A stretch of DNA of 64,000 bases from Symsagittifera roscoffensis (GCF_963678635.1 NC_087067.1:56021964-56085963); one strand, 5' to 3'. Positions 46,501 through 60,494 are shown, counted from the stretch's first letter. A program made the numbers and translations. The notes: generated by a model not told the origin, from the letters alone.

Positions 46501-49500
46501 ACTTCCAATTGTTAGGATATTGTGACAAAAGACAGCGTGACCAGCCATTTACGCCCCATCTATTTTCGCCCCCAGAGACTTCCAATTGTTAGGATCATGC
46601 AACAAAAAACAGCGTGACCAGCCATTTACGCCCATCTATTTTCGCCCCCAGAGACTTCCAATTGTTAGGATCCTGTGACAAAATAGAGCCACGTGACCAG
46701 CCATTTACGCCCCATCTATTTTCGCCCCAGAGACTTCCAAATGTTAGGATCCTGTGACAAAAGACAGCGTGACCAGCCATTTACGCCCCATTTATTTTCG
46801 CCTCCAGAGACTTCCAATTGTTAGGATCCTGTGACAAAAGACAGCGTGACCACCCATTTACGCCCCATCTATTTTCGACCCCAGAGACTTCCAAATGTTA
46901 GGATCTTGTGACAAAAGACAGCGTGACCAGCCATTTACGCCCCATTTATTTTCGCCTCCAGAGACTTCCAATTGTTAGGATCCTGTGACAAAACACAGCG
47001 TGACCAGCCATTTACGCCCCATCTATTTTCGACCCCAGAGACTTCCAAATGTTAGGATCCTGTGACAAAAGACAGCGTGACCAGCCATTTACGCCCCATT
47101 TATTTTCGCCTCCAGAGACTTCGAATTGTTAGGATCCTGTGACAAAACACAGCGTGACCAGCCATTTACGCCCCATCTATTTTCGACCCCAGAGACTTCC
47201 AAATGTTAGGATCCTGTGACAAAAGACAGCGTGACCAGCCATTTACGCCCCATTTATTTTCGCCTCCAGCGACTTCCAATTGTTAGGATCCTGTGACAAA
47301 AGACAGCGTGACCAGCCATTTACGCCCCATCTACTTCCGCCCCCAGAGACTTCGAATTGTTAAGATCCTGTGACAAAACACAGCGTGACCAGCCATTTAC
47401 GCCCCATCTATTTTCGCCCCCAGAGAATTCCAATTGTTAGAATCTTGTGACAAATGAAAGCGTGACCAACCATTTACGCCCCATCTATTTTTTTCGCCTC
47501 CAGAGACTTCCAATTGTTAGGATCCTGTGACAAAAGACAGCGTGACCAGCTGTTTACGCCCCATCTATTTTCGCCCCCAGAGACTTCCAATTGTTAGGAT
47601 CCTGTGACAAAAGTCAGCCATGTGACCAGCCATTTACGCCCCATCTATTTTCGCCCCCAGAGACTTCCAATTGTTAGGATCTTGTGACAAAAGACAGCGT
47701 GACCAGCCATTTACGCCCCATCTATTTTCACCCCCAGAGGCTTCCAATTGTTAGGATCATGTGACAAAAGACAACGTGACCAACCATTTATGCCCCATCT
47801 CCTTTTCGCCCCAGAGACTTCCAATTGTTAGGATCCTGTGACAAAAGACAGCGTGACCAGCTATTTACGCCCCATCTATTTTCGCCCCCAGAGACTTCCA
47901 ATTGTTAGGATCCTGAGACAAAAGTCAGCCATGTGACCAGCCATTTACGCCCCATCTATTTCCGCCCCCAGAGACTTCCAATTGTTAGGATCCTGTGACA
48001 AAAGACAGCCATGTGACCAGCCATTTACGCCACATCTATTTTCGCCACCAGAGACTTCCAATTGTTAGAAACTTGTGACAAAAGTCAGCCGTGTGACCAG
48101 CCATTTACGCCCCATCTATTTTCGACCCCAGAGACTTCCCATTGTTAGGATCTTGTGACAAAAGACAGCGTGACCAGCCATTTACGCCCCATCTATTTTC
48201 ACCCCCAGAGACTTCCAATTGTTAGGATCATGTGACAAAAGACAACGTGACCAACCATTTACGCCCCATCTACTTTTCGCCCCCAGAGACTTCCAATTGT
48301 TAGGATCGTGTGACAAAAGACAGCGTGACCAGCTATTTACGCCCCATCTATTTTCGCCCCCAGAGACTTCCAATTGTTAGGATCCTGTGACAAAAGTCAG
48401 CCATGTGACCAGCCATTTACGCCCCGTCTATTTCCGCCCCCAGAGACTTCCAATTGTTAGGATCCTGTGACAAAAGACAGCCATGTGACCAGCCATTTAC
48501 GCCACATCTATTTTCGCCACCAGAGACTTCCAATTGTTAGAAACTTGTGACTAAAGACAGCCATGTGACCACCCACTTACGTCCATTCTATTTTCGCCCC
48601 CAGAGACTTCCAATTGTTAGGATCCTGTAACCAAAGACAGCGTTACCAGCCATTTACGCCCCATCTGTTTTCGCCAGCAGAGACTTCCAATTGTTAGGAT
48701 CCTGTGACAAAAGACAGCCAAGACCAGCCATTTACGCCCCATCTATTTTCGCCCCAGAGAATTCCAATTGTTAGAATCCTGTGACAAAAGACACCCATGT
48801 GAACAGCCATTTACGCGTCATCTATTTTCGCCCTCAGAGACTTTCAATTGTTAGGATCCTGTGACAAAAGACAGCCATGTGACCAGCCATTTACGCCCCA
48901 TTTGTTTTCGCCCCCAGAGACTTCCAATTGTTAGGATCTTGTGACAAAAGACAGCGTGACCAGCCATTTACGTCCCATCTATTTTCACCCCCAGAGACTT
49001 CCAATTGTTAGGATCCTGTGACAAAAGACAACGTGACCAACCATTTACGCCCCATCTATTTTTCGCCCCCAGAGACTTCCAATTGTTAGGATCCTTTGAC
49101 AAAAGACAACGTGACCAAACATTTACGCCCCATCTATTTTTCGCCCCCAGAGACTTCCAATTGTTAGGATCCTGTGACAAAAGACAGCGTGACCAGCTAT
49201 TTACGCCCCATCTATTTTGGCCCCCAGAGACTTCCAATTGTTAGGATCCCGTGACAAAAGTCAGCCATGTGACCAGCCATTTACGCCCCATCTATTTTCG
49301 CCACCAGAGACTTCCAATTGTTAGAATCTTGTGACTAAAGACCGCCATGTGACCAGCCACTTACGACCCATCTATTTTCGCCCCCAGAGACTTCCAATTG
49401 TTAGGATCTTGTAACTAAAGACAGCGTTACCAGCCATTTACGCCCCATCTATTTTCGCCAGCAGAGACTTCCAATTGTTAGGATCCTGTGACAAAAGACA

Positions 49501-51588
49501 GCCATGTGACCAGCCATTTACGCCCCATCTGTTTTCGCCCCAGAGACTTCCAATTGTTAGGATCCTGTGACAAAAGACAGCCATGTGACCAGCCATTTAC
49601 GCGTCATCTATTTTCGCCCTCAGAGATTTCCAATTGTTAGGATCCTGTGACAAAAGACAGCCATGTGACCAGCCATTTACGCCCCATCTAATTTCGCCCC
49701 CAGAGACTTCCAATTGTTAGGATCCTGTGACAAAAGACAGCATGACCAGCCATTTACGCCCCATCTATTTTCGCCCCCAGAGACTTCCACATGTTAGGAT
49801 CCGGTGACAAAAGACAGCCATGTGACCAGCCATTTACGCCCCTTCTTTTTTCGCCCCCAGAGACTTCCAATTGTTAGGTTCCTGTGACAAAAGACAGCCA
49901 TGTGAACAGCCATTTACGCCCCATCTATTTTAGCCCCCAGAGACTTGCAATTGTTAGGATCCTGTGACAAAAGACACCCATGTGACCAGCCATTTACGCG
50001 TCATCTATTTTCGCCCTCAGAGACTTTCAATTGTTAGGATCCTGTGACAAAAGACAGCCATGTGACCAGCCATTTACGCCCCATTTGTTTTCGCCCCCAG
50101 AGACTTCCAATTGTTAGGATCTTGTGACAAAAGACAGCGTGACCAGCCATTTACGTCCCATCTATTTTCACCCCCAGAGACTTCCAATTGTTAGGATCCT
50201 GTGACAAAAGACAACGTGACCAACCATTTACACCCCATCTATTTTTCGCCCCCAGAGACTTCCAATTGTTAGGATCCTGTGACAAAAGACAACGTGACCA
50301 AACATTTACGCCCCATCTATTTTTCGCCCCCAGAGACTTCCAATTGTTAGGATCCTGTGACAAAAGACAGCGTGACCAGCTATTTACGCCCCATCTATTT
50401 TCGCCCCCAGAGACTTCCAATTGTTAGGATCCTGTGACAAAAGTCAGCCATGTGACCAGCCATTTACGCCCCATCTATTTTCGCCACCAGAGACTTCCAA
50501 TTGTTAGAATCTTGTGATTAAAGACCACCATGTGACCAGCCACTTACGACCCATCTATTTTCGCCCCCAGAGACTTCCAATTGTTAGGATCCTGTAACTA
50601 AAGACAGCGTTACCAGCCATTTACGCCCCATCTATTTTCGCCAGCAGAGACTTCCAATTGTTAGGATCCTGTGACAAAAGACAGCCATGTGACCAGCCAT
50701 TTACGCCCCATCTGTTTTCGCCCCAGAGACTTCCAATTGTTAGGATCCTGTGACAAAAGACAGCCATGTGACCAGCCATTTACGCGTCATCTATTTTCGC
50801 CCTCAGAGATTTCCAATTGTTAGGATCCTGTGACAAAAGACAGCCATGTGATCAGCCATTTACGCCCATCTAATTTCGCCCCCAGAGACTTCCAATTGTT
50901 AGGATCCTGTGACAAAAGACAGCATGACCAGCCATTTACGCCCCATCTATTTCCGCCGCCAGAGACTTCCACATGTTAGGATCCGGTGACAAAAGACAGC
51001 CATGTGACCAGCCATTTACGCCCCATCTTTTTTCGCCCCAAGAGACTTTAGGATCCTGTGACAGAAGACAGCGTGACCAGCCATTTACGCCCCATCTATT
51101 TTCACCCCCAGTGACTTCCAATTGTTAGGATCCTGTGACAAAAGACAGCGTGACGAGCTATTTACGCCTCATCTATTTTCGCCCCAGAGACTTCCAAATG
51201 TTAGGATTCTGTGACAAAAGACAGCCATGTGACCAGCCATTTACGCCCCATCAATTTTCGCCCCCAGAGACTTCCATTTGTTAGGATCCTGTGACAAAAG
51301 ACAGCCACGTGACCAGCCATTTATGCCCCATCTATTTTCGCCCCCAGAGAGTTCCAATTGTTAGGATCCTGCGACAAAAAACAGCGTGACCAGTCATTTA
51401 CGCCCCATCTATTTTCGCCCCCAGAGACTTCCAATTGTTAGGATCCTGTGACAAAAAACAGCGTGACCAGCCATTTACGCCCCATCTATTTTCACCCCCC
51501 GGAGACTTCCAATTGTTAGGATCCTGTGACGACAGACAGCGTGACCAGCCATTTACGCCCCATCTTTTTTCGCCCTCAGAGACTTCCG
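40560..51588 (+). repeat. 77/80-bp satellite array, ~142 copies
   Basis: The unit is ACTTCCAATTGTTAGGATCC, then TGTGACAAAAGACAGCGTGA, then CCAGCCATTTACGCCCCATC, then TATTTTCGCCCCCAGAG: 77 bp. A second class replaces GCGTGACC with GCCATGTGACC (80 bp). The array is unbroken for 11.0 kb. Higher-order copies are visible: 41040-41270 recurs at 41663 (623 bp, 8 units), 42996 at 44326 (1330 bp, 17 units) and 48968 at 50151 (1183 bp, 15 units). The open frames found on both strands are products of the repeat (77 is not a multiple of 3) and I do not annotate them as genes. Confidence 0.97.
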
Positions 51589-51690
51589 CCTCAACCATTT
51601 CCGCCCCAAAAGCAGTCATGTCCAGAACTGACTGCTTTTGGGGCGGAAATAACTGGAGCGGAGGTGACTGAGGCGGAAATGATTGGGAGC
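51584..51690. repeat. Hairpin cap at the satellite end, with inverted 15-bp units
   Basis: Perfect 21-bp arms at 51598-51618 and 51629-51649, with core CCGCCCCAAAAGCAGTCA, are separated by the loop TGTCCAGAAC. To the right, the 15-mers CGGAAATAACTGGAG, CGGAGGTGACTGAGG and CGGAAATGATTGGGA follow in tandem. To the left the complement of the same units (CCTCAACCATTTCCG) joins directly to the last satellite monomer. Confidence 0.93.
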
Positions 51691-51887
51691 CAAGACATAG
51701 GACAGTATAGTTTGACGTATGATTAATTTCCGAGTTTCAAGTTTATCATGAAAGTTTAAAATTTCTCAGCATCATTTGGGCTGAACTTAATTAAACAAAA
51801 TAGGTCAACCCAGTTTTTGAATTTTTTTCTGCTTTAATTCCTGAAGGACTTTGTCAAACTTGAAATGACAAAAAACCAGATAAGATG

Positions 51888-52663
51888 CCCGGTTTGACCT
51901 CCATACACCGAAAATGATTATCATACAACTCCATACATCAAGTGTGTGGAAAAATGCTTGTAATACAGTTTTAATACAGTTTCGAAAAATGGTTGATTAA
52001 AAGATAAAAACTAATTCTGCGGCTGTTTGATTCTAATACAACATTCTGGTGAAAAATTGCCCCAAATCTTTTTTTTTTTTTTCAACCGCAAATCGAATTT
52101 TGTAAGTGAACAAACTTTTTCCACGAAAAAAAATTTCGCGTGCATAATGTAGTCCTGGATACACTGATGTTGGTTTTTTTTCCTTTTCGCTTCATAATTT
52201 TTTTCAGAAACGCAGAAAGTTACTAGTTTTTCGTAAGGCGTTTTTTTGCAAGCCTTGATCAATGTCTGATAATATTAAAATATAAATTTTTAAAATAATC
52301 ACATTGTTTGTTACTTTCCTTACATCATTTGTGAAAGACAGCTATAAGACAATTCAGGTCGTTCTCTATGCATTGTAAATGCAAGACAGTCCAATCTGTG
52401 GTGCATTGAGTAAACCAAGAGTTTTGTCACTTGTGTTCGCTTACAAACACAACCCAAAAAATGTTAGAAACGAAAATTAGAAACAAAAACTAAGATTTTT
52501 TAGTTAAAGGAAAAACACCTATAATACAATTTTCATATATGGAAAAAGGCTTATCATAGAGATTTCATACAATTTTCTGTACGTATGGAATTGTACAAAG
52601 ATGTACGGCAAGAAGTTTCTCATATATGACAATTGTATGACAAAAATTTTCGGTCCACCCGGG
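51888..52663 (+). mobile_element. TIR element, copy 3
   Basis: Left end GCCCGGTTTGACCTCC, right end CGGTCCACCCGGG; 776 bp. Compared with the copy at 53660 it lacks about 120 bp around 52041, which removes part of one internal palindrome. Confidence 0.75.
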
Positions 52664-53659
52664 TAGTTTGAACTACAAATAAGTTCATAATTTTCGAAAA
52701 AATTTTAGAGTTTCACTTTTAGCAGGTTCCCAATATGATAGCTTGAAGGATACATTATCTCAACCTTTCAGATACCAAGAGAAATTAATAAAGTTAAAAA
52801 TCATTTCATAAGAAAGCATGTTTTCAACTGATCTCATTTTTCATGGCCAAAGAATTTTTGTTACAGCAGCAGTGAAAAAAAAACGTGACAACATTGCCAA
52901 ATTAAGTTCAAAAAATAAAAATAAGAAAGTTCAGAAGCTAAAAAGAAACCACCAAAAACTGCTATTACTTAAGTTTAACCTTTAGTTTTTCAGCGATCTA
53001 CTTAAAGCAAAATGTTGAGGTGAAAGCTTTTAATATTTAAGCGATTTTGTTGAATTCAAAACGAAAAAGAAACCAAATAATTAGCGCATGATTTTATCAA
53101 GTGCAAAACAAAAAAACTTTATTATGCCAGTATTTTGTTAACAGTAAATGATAAAATTAGTTGAAAAAATTACAAAAAAACCTAGCGCGAAATGAAACAA
53201 AAATATCAAATTGTTTCAACTTGTTTCAAGAGCTTTTGTTGAAGTGTAGAAAAAACCTGATTAACTAGCTTCACTCAGCACATGAATGCATCATTATAGT
53301 TTGTTTGACTTTTAAACGAGTTTCCTATTATATATCATATAAAAAACATAACTTTAATCTGATATCAATTTGCAAGCCATGATCAATGTCTGATAAAAAA
53401 AATAAATAATCTTCTTTGAAAAGTTTCGCCACATTTTGAAAGTTTGTTACTTTCTTTAAATCATTTATGAAAGACAGCTATAAGATAATTCAGGTCGTTC
53501 TCTATTCATAAGTTTATCATGAACGTTTAAAATTTCTCAGCATCATTTGGGCTGAACTTAATTAAACAAAATAGGTCAACCCAGTTTTTGAATTTTTTTT
53601 CTGCTTTAATTCCTGAAGGACTTTGTCAAACTTGAAATGACAAAAAACCAGAAAAGATG

Positions 53660-54554
53660 CCCGGTTTGACCTCCATACACCGAAAATGATTATCATACAA
53701 CTCCATACATCAAGTGTGTGGAAAAATGCTTGTAATACAATTTTAATACAATTTCGAAAAATGGTTGATTAAAAGATAAAAACTAATTCTGCGGCTGTTT
53801 GATTCTAATACAACATTCTGGTGATAAAAAGCCGAGGTTTTCGTTTTTTGAAAAAATGCTTATCATACAGTTCCAATATATGGAAATTGTATGACTACCA
53901 ATTTTTGATGGCGACACAAAATTTTTTCCAAAAAAATTTGAAATTGCCCCAAATCTTTTTGTTTTTTTTTTCAACCGCAAATCGAATTTTGTAAGTGAAC
54001 AAACTTTTTCCACGAAAAAAAATTTCGCGTGCATAATGTAGTCCTGGATACACTGATGTTGGTTTTTTTTTTCCTTTTTGCTTCATAATTTTTTTCAGAA
54101 ACGCAGAAAGTTACTAGTTTTTTGTAAGGCGTTTTTTTGCAAGCCTTGATCAATGTCTGATAATATTAAAATATAAATTTTTAAAATAATCACATTGTTT
54201 GTTACTTTCCTTACATCATTTGTGAAAGACAGCTATAAGACAATTCAGGTCGTTCTCTATGCATTGTAAATGCAAGACAGTCCAATCTTTGGTGCATTGA
54301 GTAAACCAAGAGTTTTGTCACTTGTGTTCGCTTACAAACACAACCCAAAAAATGTTAGAAACGAAAATTAGAAACAAAAACTAAGATTTTTTAGTTAAAG
54401 GAAAAACACCTATAATACAATTTTCATATATGGAAAAAAGCTTATCATAGAGATTTCATACAATTTTCTGTACGTATGGAATTGTACAAAGATGTACGGC
54501 AAGAACTTTCTCATATATGACAATTGTATGACAAAAATTTTCGGTCCACCCGGG
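53660..54554 (+). mobile_element. TIR element, copy 4
   Basis: 895 bp, nearly the same length as copy 1 at 11394-12286 and in the opposite orientation to it. It has the left end CCCGGTTTGACCTCC and right end GGTCCACCCGGG. It sits in the second copy of the 1772-bp block. Confidence 0.78.
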
Positions 54555-57500
54555 TAGTTTGAACTACAAATAAGTTCATAATTTTCGAAAATTTTTTAGA
54601 GTTTCACTTTTAGCAGGTTCCCAATATGATAGCTTGAAGGATACATTATCTCAACCTTTCAGATACCAAGAGAAATTATTAACGTTAAAAATCATTTCAT
54701 AAGAAAGCATGTTTTCAACTGATCTCATTTTTCATGGCCAAAGAATTTTTGTTACAGCAGCAGTGAAAAAAAAACGTGACAAGATTGCCAAATTAAGTTC
54801 AAAAAATAAAAATAAGAAAGTTCAGAAGCTAAAAAGAAACCACCAAAAACTGCTATTACTTAAGTTTAACCTTTAGTTTTTCAGCGATCTACTTAAAGCA
54901 AAATGTTGAGGTGAAAGCTTTTAATATTTAAGCGATTTTGTTGAATTCAAAACGAAAAAGAAACCAAATAATTAGCGCATGATTTTATCAAGTGCAAAAC
55001 AAAAAAACTTTATTATGCCAGTATTTTGTTAACAGTAAATGATAAAATTAGTTGAAAAAATTACAAAAAAAACCTAGCGCGAAATGAAACAAAAATATCA
55101 AATTGTTTCAACTTGTTTCAAGAGCTTTTGTTGAAGTGTAGAAAAAACCTGATTAACTAGCTTCACTCAGCACATGAATGCATCATTATAGTTTGTTTGA
55201 CCTTTAAACGAGTTTCCTATTATATATCATATAAAAAACATAACTTTAATCTGATATCAATTTGCAAGCCATGATCAATGTCTGATAAAAAAAATAAATA
55301 ATCTTCTTTGAAAAGTTTCGCCACATTTTGAAAGTTTGTTACTTTCTTTAAATCATTTATGAAAGACAGCTATAAGATAATTCAGGTCGTTCTCTATGCA
55401 TTGCAAATGCAAGACCGTCTAATCTTTGCTGTTTGAGTAACCAAGGTTTTTGTCACTTGTGTTCGGTTACAAACACAAACTTAGAACTTTCAGAAATCAA
55501 ACTTAGTACCAACAATCAGTTTTTTGGTTAATGGAAGAAACACTTATCATACAATTTTCATATATGTAAAAATGCTTGCCACAAAGATTTCATACAATTT
55601 TCTGTATGTATGGAATTGTATGAAATTGTATGACAATAATTTTTGAAAACTTTTTGGAGTTTCACTTTTAACAGCTTCCCAATATGATAGCTTGAAGGAT
55701 ACATTACAAAATATAACAAAATATACATTAGGAAATATAACAACAAAATTTCAAAATAATTCAACTTGTTTCAAGAGCTTTTGTTGAAGTGAAGAAAAAA
55801 CCTGATTAACTAGCTTCACTCAGCACATGAATGCATCATTATAGTTTGTTTGACTTTCAAACGCGTTTCTTATTATATATCATCTGAAAAACATAATTCT
55901 GATCTGATAACCATTTGCAAGCCTTGATCAATGTCTGATAATAAAAAAAATTGAGAAAATCATCTTTGAAACATTTCGCCAAATTTTAAAAATTTATTAC
56001 TTTTTTTTGTATCACTTATGAAAGACAGCTATAAAACAATTCAGGTCGATCTCAATGCATTGTAAATGCAAGACCGTCCAATCTTTGGTGCATTGAGTAG
56101 ACCAAGATTTTTGTCACTTGTGTTCGATTACAAACACAACACAAAAATTTTAGAACATAACAATAGAAACAAAAAATCAGACTTTAGTTAAAGGAAAAAC
56201 ATTTATCATACAATTTTCATGTATGGAAGAAAGCTTATCCTAGAGATTTCATACAACTTTCTGTACGTATGGAATTGTATGAAATTGTATGGCAAGAAGC
56301 TTCTCATATATGAAAATTAGATGAGAAGTAGTTTTGGCTAACCCGGGTAGGTTGAACTACAAACAAATTCATAATTTTTTAAAACCCTAGAGTTTCATTT
56401 TGAGCAAGTTTCCAATATGATAGCTTGAATGATACATTGTCTCAACCTTTCAGATCCCCAGAGAAATTAATAAAGATAGAAATCATTTCTTTAGAAAGCA
56501 TGTTTTTCAACTGATTTCAATTTTTATGGCCAAATAATTTTTGTTACAGCTGCAGTGAAAAAAAAACGTGACAAGATTGCTTGAAAAAGTTTTAAAAATG
56601 AAAACTAGAAGTTTGGAAGCTAAAAAGAAACCACCGATAAAAACTGCTAATACTTATGTTTCACCTTTGATTTTTCAGCGCTGTATTGAAAGCAAAATGT
56701 TGAGGTCAAAACATTTATTATTTAAGCGCTTTTATTGAATTCAAAGTGAAAAAAACCCAATAAATTGCGCATGATTTTTTTCAAGTGCAAAACAAAAAAC
56801 TTTATTATTCCAGTATTTTTTCTAAAAGAAATTGATAAAATTAAATGAAAAAAGTACAAAAAATACCTAGCGCGAAATGAAACAAAAATATCAAAATGTT
56901 TCAACTTGTTTCAAGAGCTTTTGTTGAAGTGTAGAAAAATTCTGATTAACTAGCTTCACTAGTTTGTTTGACTTTTTAACGAGTTTCTTATTATATATCA
57001 TATGAAAAACATAACTTTAATCTGATATCAATTTGCAAGCCATGATCAATGTCTGATAAAAAAAATTAAATAATCTTCTTTGAAAAGTTTCGCCAATTTT
57101 TGAAGGTCTGTTACTTTTTTAAATCATTTATGAAAGACAGCTATAAGATAATCCAGGTCGTTCTCAAAGCATTGTAAATGCAAGACCGTCCAATCTTTGG
57201 TGCATTGAGTAAACCAAGATTTTTGTCACTTGTGTTCGATTACAAACACAACACAAAAATTTTAGAACCTAACAATAGAAACAAAAAATCAGACTTTAGT
57301 TAAAGGAAAAACACTTATCATACAATTTTCATGTATGGAAGAAAGCTTATCATAGAGATTTCATACAATTTTCTGTACGTATGGAATTGTATGAAATTGT
57401 ATGGCAAGAAGCTTCTCATATATGAAAATTAGATGAGAAGTAGTTTTGGTCAACCCGGGTAGGTTGAACTACAAACAAATTCATTTTTTTTTAAAACTTT

Positions 57501-59305
57501 AGAGATTCATTCTGAGCAAGTTTCCAATATGATAGCTTGAATGATACCTTATCTCAACCTTTCAGATCCCAAGAGAAATTAATAAAGATAGAAAGCATTT
57601 CTTTAGAAAGCATGTTTTTCAACTGATTTCAATTTTCATGGCCAAATAATTTTCGTTACAGCTGCAGTGAAAAAAAAAACGGGACAAGATTGCATAAAAA
57701 AGTTTTTAAAAATTGAAAACTAGAAGTTAGGAAGCTAAGAAGAAACCACCGATAAAAACTGCTATTACTTATTTTAACCTTTGATTTTTCAGCGCTGTAT
57801 TTAAAGCAAAATGTTGAGGTCAAAACTTTTAATATTTAAGCGCTTTTGTTGAATTCAAAGTGAAAAAACCCAATAAATTGCGCATGACTTTTTTCAAGTG
57901 CAAAACAAAAAACTTTATTATGCCAGTATTTTTTCTAAAAGAAGTTGATAAAATTAATTGAAAAAAGTACAAAATAGCCTAGCGCGAAATAGAACAAAAA
58001 AGTATCAAAATGTTTCAACTTGTTTCAAGAGCTTTTGTTGAAGAGTAGAAAAAAGGTGATTAACTAGCTTCACTCAGCACATGATTGCATCATTATAGTT
58101 TGTTTGACTTTTAAACGATTGTCTTATTATATATTATCTGAATAACATAACTCTAATCTGATAACAATTTGCAAGCCTTGATCAATGTCTGATAATATTA
58201 AAAAATTTAAATAGTCTTCTTTGAAAAACTTCGCCAGATTTTAACAGTTCATTACTTTCCTTGTATCACTTATGATAGACAGCTATAAGACAATTCAGGT
58301 CATTCTCTATGCCTTGTAAATGCAAGACCGTCCAATCTTTGGTGTTTGAGTAACGAAGGTTTTTTTCACTTGTGTTCGGTTACAAACACCACCCAAAAAG
58401 TTTTGGAAACTAAAATTAGAAACAAAAAATCAGATTTTTCAGTTAAAGGAAAAACACTTATCATACAATTTTCATGTATGGAAGAAAGCTTATCATAGAG
58501 ATTTCATACAACTTTCTGTACGTATGGAATTGTATGAAATTGTATGGCAAGAAGTTTCTCATATATGACAATTGTATGATAAGAAGTTTTGGTCAACCCG
58601 GGTAGGTTGAACTACAAATAATGTCATAATTTTTGAAAACTTGTTAGAGTTTCACTTTGAGCAAGATCCCAATATGATAGCTTGAATGATACATTTTCTC
58701 AACCTTTCAGATCCCAAGAGAAATTAATAAAGTTAGAAAGCATTTCATAATAAAGCATGTTTTTCAACTGATCTCAATTTTCATGGCCAAAGAAATTTTG
58801 TTACAGCTGCAGTAAAAAAAAATACGTGACAAGATTGCCAAAATAAGTTCAAAAAATAAAATAAAAAATAGAAAGTTCAGAAGCTAAAAAGAAACCAGCA
58901 AAAAAACTGCTATTACTTATGTTTAGCCTTTGATTTTTCAGCGCTGTACTTAAAGCAAATAATGAGGTCAAATCTTTTAATATTTAAGCGCTTTTGTTGA
59001 ATCAAAGCAAAAAAGAACCCAATAAGTTGCGCATGACTTTTGTCAAGTGGAAAACAAAAAAGCTATGTTATGCAGGGTTTTGTTAAAAGTAGTTGATAAA
59101 ATTAATTTAAAAAAGTACAAAATAGTCTAGCGCGAAATAGAATAAAAATATATCAAAATATTTCAACTTGTTTCAAGAGCTTTTGTTAAAAAGAAGAAAA
59201 AACCTGATAAACTAGCCTCAATCAGCACATGAATGCATCATTATAGTTTGTTTAACATTTACACGAGTTTTTTCATTTATGATCTGAAAAACATAACTCT
59301 AATCC

Positions 59306-60494
59306 GATAACATTATTTTGTTTTCGAATTTTTTGTCTTAAATAAATGAAATGAAAGAAAATCAACCAGTAGAAAAGCAAAGTTAGTGAGTTGATTCAAA
59401 GGTGTGAGTTCTAAGATTCTTTGTAAAACTAAAATAAAAGAAAACGACAAAATTCTACGATTTTTGATTGATATATACGTTTCAATTTCAATCCGTTTTT
59501 TGTTCAATCAGAGAAAAATTGTTAAAAAAGTCAAAAAAAATTGTGAAAGTGTTTTAAATTTTTTCGCTGAAAATTTTTGATTTTTGAAGCTTTTGATTTC
59601 CAAAACTCAAAAACACCAAAAAAAATATCAATACTCAAGTAAAACTAAGTTTTCACGGCTTAAAATAAGCATAAATAAGCTACTGTAATCCTGCACGCTC
59701 ACCTTATTAACCTAAAATTAAAACAAAAATCAAGTTCTACGAGGCCAAACTGTGCAGTGGATAGGCGCACAATTTTGTGTCTATATATTCCTGATTTCCA
59801 GAGACAAATCTTTAAACATGTTAAAAATTGGGATGAACGATCAAAGAAAATGAAAGAACGAAAGCAAAACAAAGGGAGCGTCCTTGTTGCGGAATGCGCG
59901 TACATTTCCCAAAATACACAGTTTACCCTCGTAATGAAAATTTGAAAGTGGTTTTTCTCGAACATGAGAAAAAAAGCTAAAACACATGCAGATACAAAAT
60001 TCCTCCACTTTTTTCAAATGATTGGAACAAAAAATCTATAATTGGAACTTTTTTTGACATCCCAACTCTCCTCATACAATGAAAAAACTTGGTGAAAGAT
60101 TACACTATCAATTTAAGAGAAGCTGGATATCTCAGGAATCCAACCATCCTCCCCTGCTAAAGCTGCCATTTTGATAACACCCAGGAATCCGACGCTCGGC
60201 CCAGATTTTTTCTGAAGGCGCGTTCGATGCCAATACATACTAACTTTGGAGGGGAAGCCCGCATTTAATAACTACGGTTTCTTGCTATCAAAACAATACA
60301 GCAATTGTCCAAAAACGGAATTTGAAGTTTCTTAGGTTGATTTGTTAATAGTTTTTTGGGTGGATAAAACGAAAACAGATGTGTATTTTTCATTTTTTGA
60401 AAATTTCGTTACCGTCCAGCTCACGAAACTCTGAATGTCTTTGCTTGCAATAAGCATTTTTGATTAATTTGGTGAAATAATCAATTGGTTTCAG
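59306..60494. other. AT-rich spacer; no gene recognised
   Basis: The satellite ends at about 59305. Short frames at 59699-59965 lack motif support. The last bases are TTGGTTTCAG, a good splice acceptor for the exon that follows. Confidence 0.45.

Larger units (their letters stand above)
51733..59305 (+). repeat. Second satellite: ~1.12-kb unit built from half a TIR element plus flank
   Basis: The landmark GCAAGCC(T/A)TGATCAATGTC occurs at about 52251, 53373, 54141, 55265, 55917, 57030 and 58170. The landmark ACCCGGGTAG(G/T)TTGAAC occurs at about 52658, 54548, 56344, 57450 and 58597. The regular spacing is 1113-1140 bp. 55265-55917 is a shortened unit. Each unit runs from the inside of the TIR element to its right terminus (CCCGGG) and on through about 600 bp of flank (GATAGCTTGAATGATACATT, TAGCGCGAAAT, CACATGAATGCATCATTATA), and then re-enters the element at CTGATA-CAATTTGCAAGCC. 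51733-53504 is also duplicated as a 1772-bp block. No genes. Confidence 0.88.

Noticed and set aside
40560-51588. Open frames of 60-90 codons on both strands, such as the repeated Trp/Gly/Asn-rich minus-strand peptides
   Set aside because: They are the satellite unit read through three frames; copies recur with each monomer and nothing suggests selection on protein.
40560-51588. CRISPR-like array of direct repeats
   Set aside because: Repeats are contiguous 77/80-bp monomers without unique spacers; this is a eukaryotic satellite.
52011-54153. Minus-strand frames with Lys-rich peptides in the TIR copies
   Set aside because: They coincide with A/T runs in a repeated non-coding element and differ between copies by frameshifts.
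59750-59790. tRNA-like A-box string GTGCAGTGGATAGGCGC
   Set aside because: No B box, anticodon arm or acceptor pairing follows; not a tRNA gene or a clear SINE.
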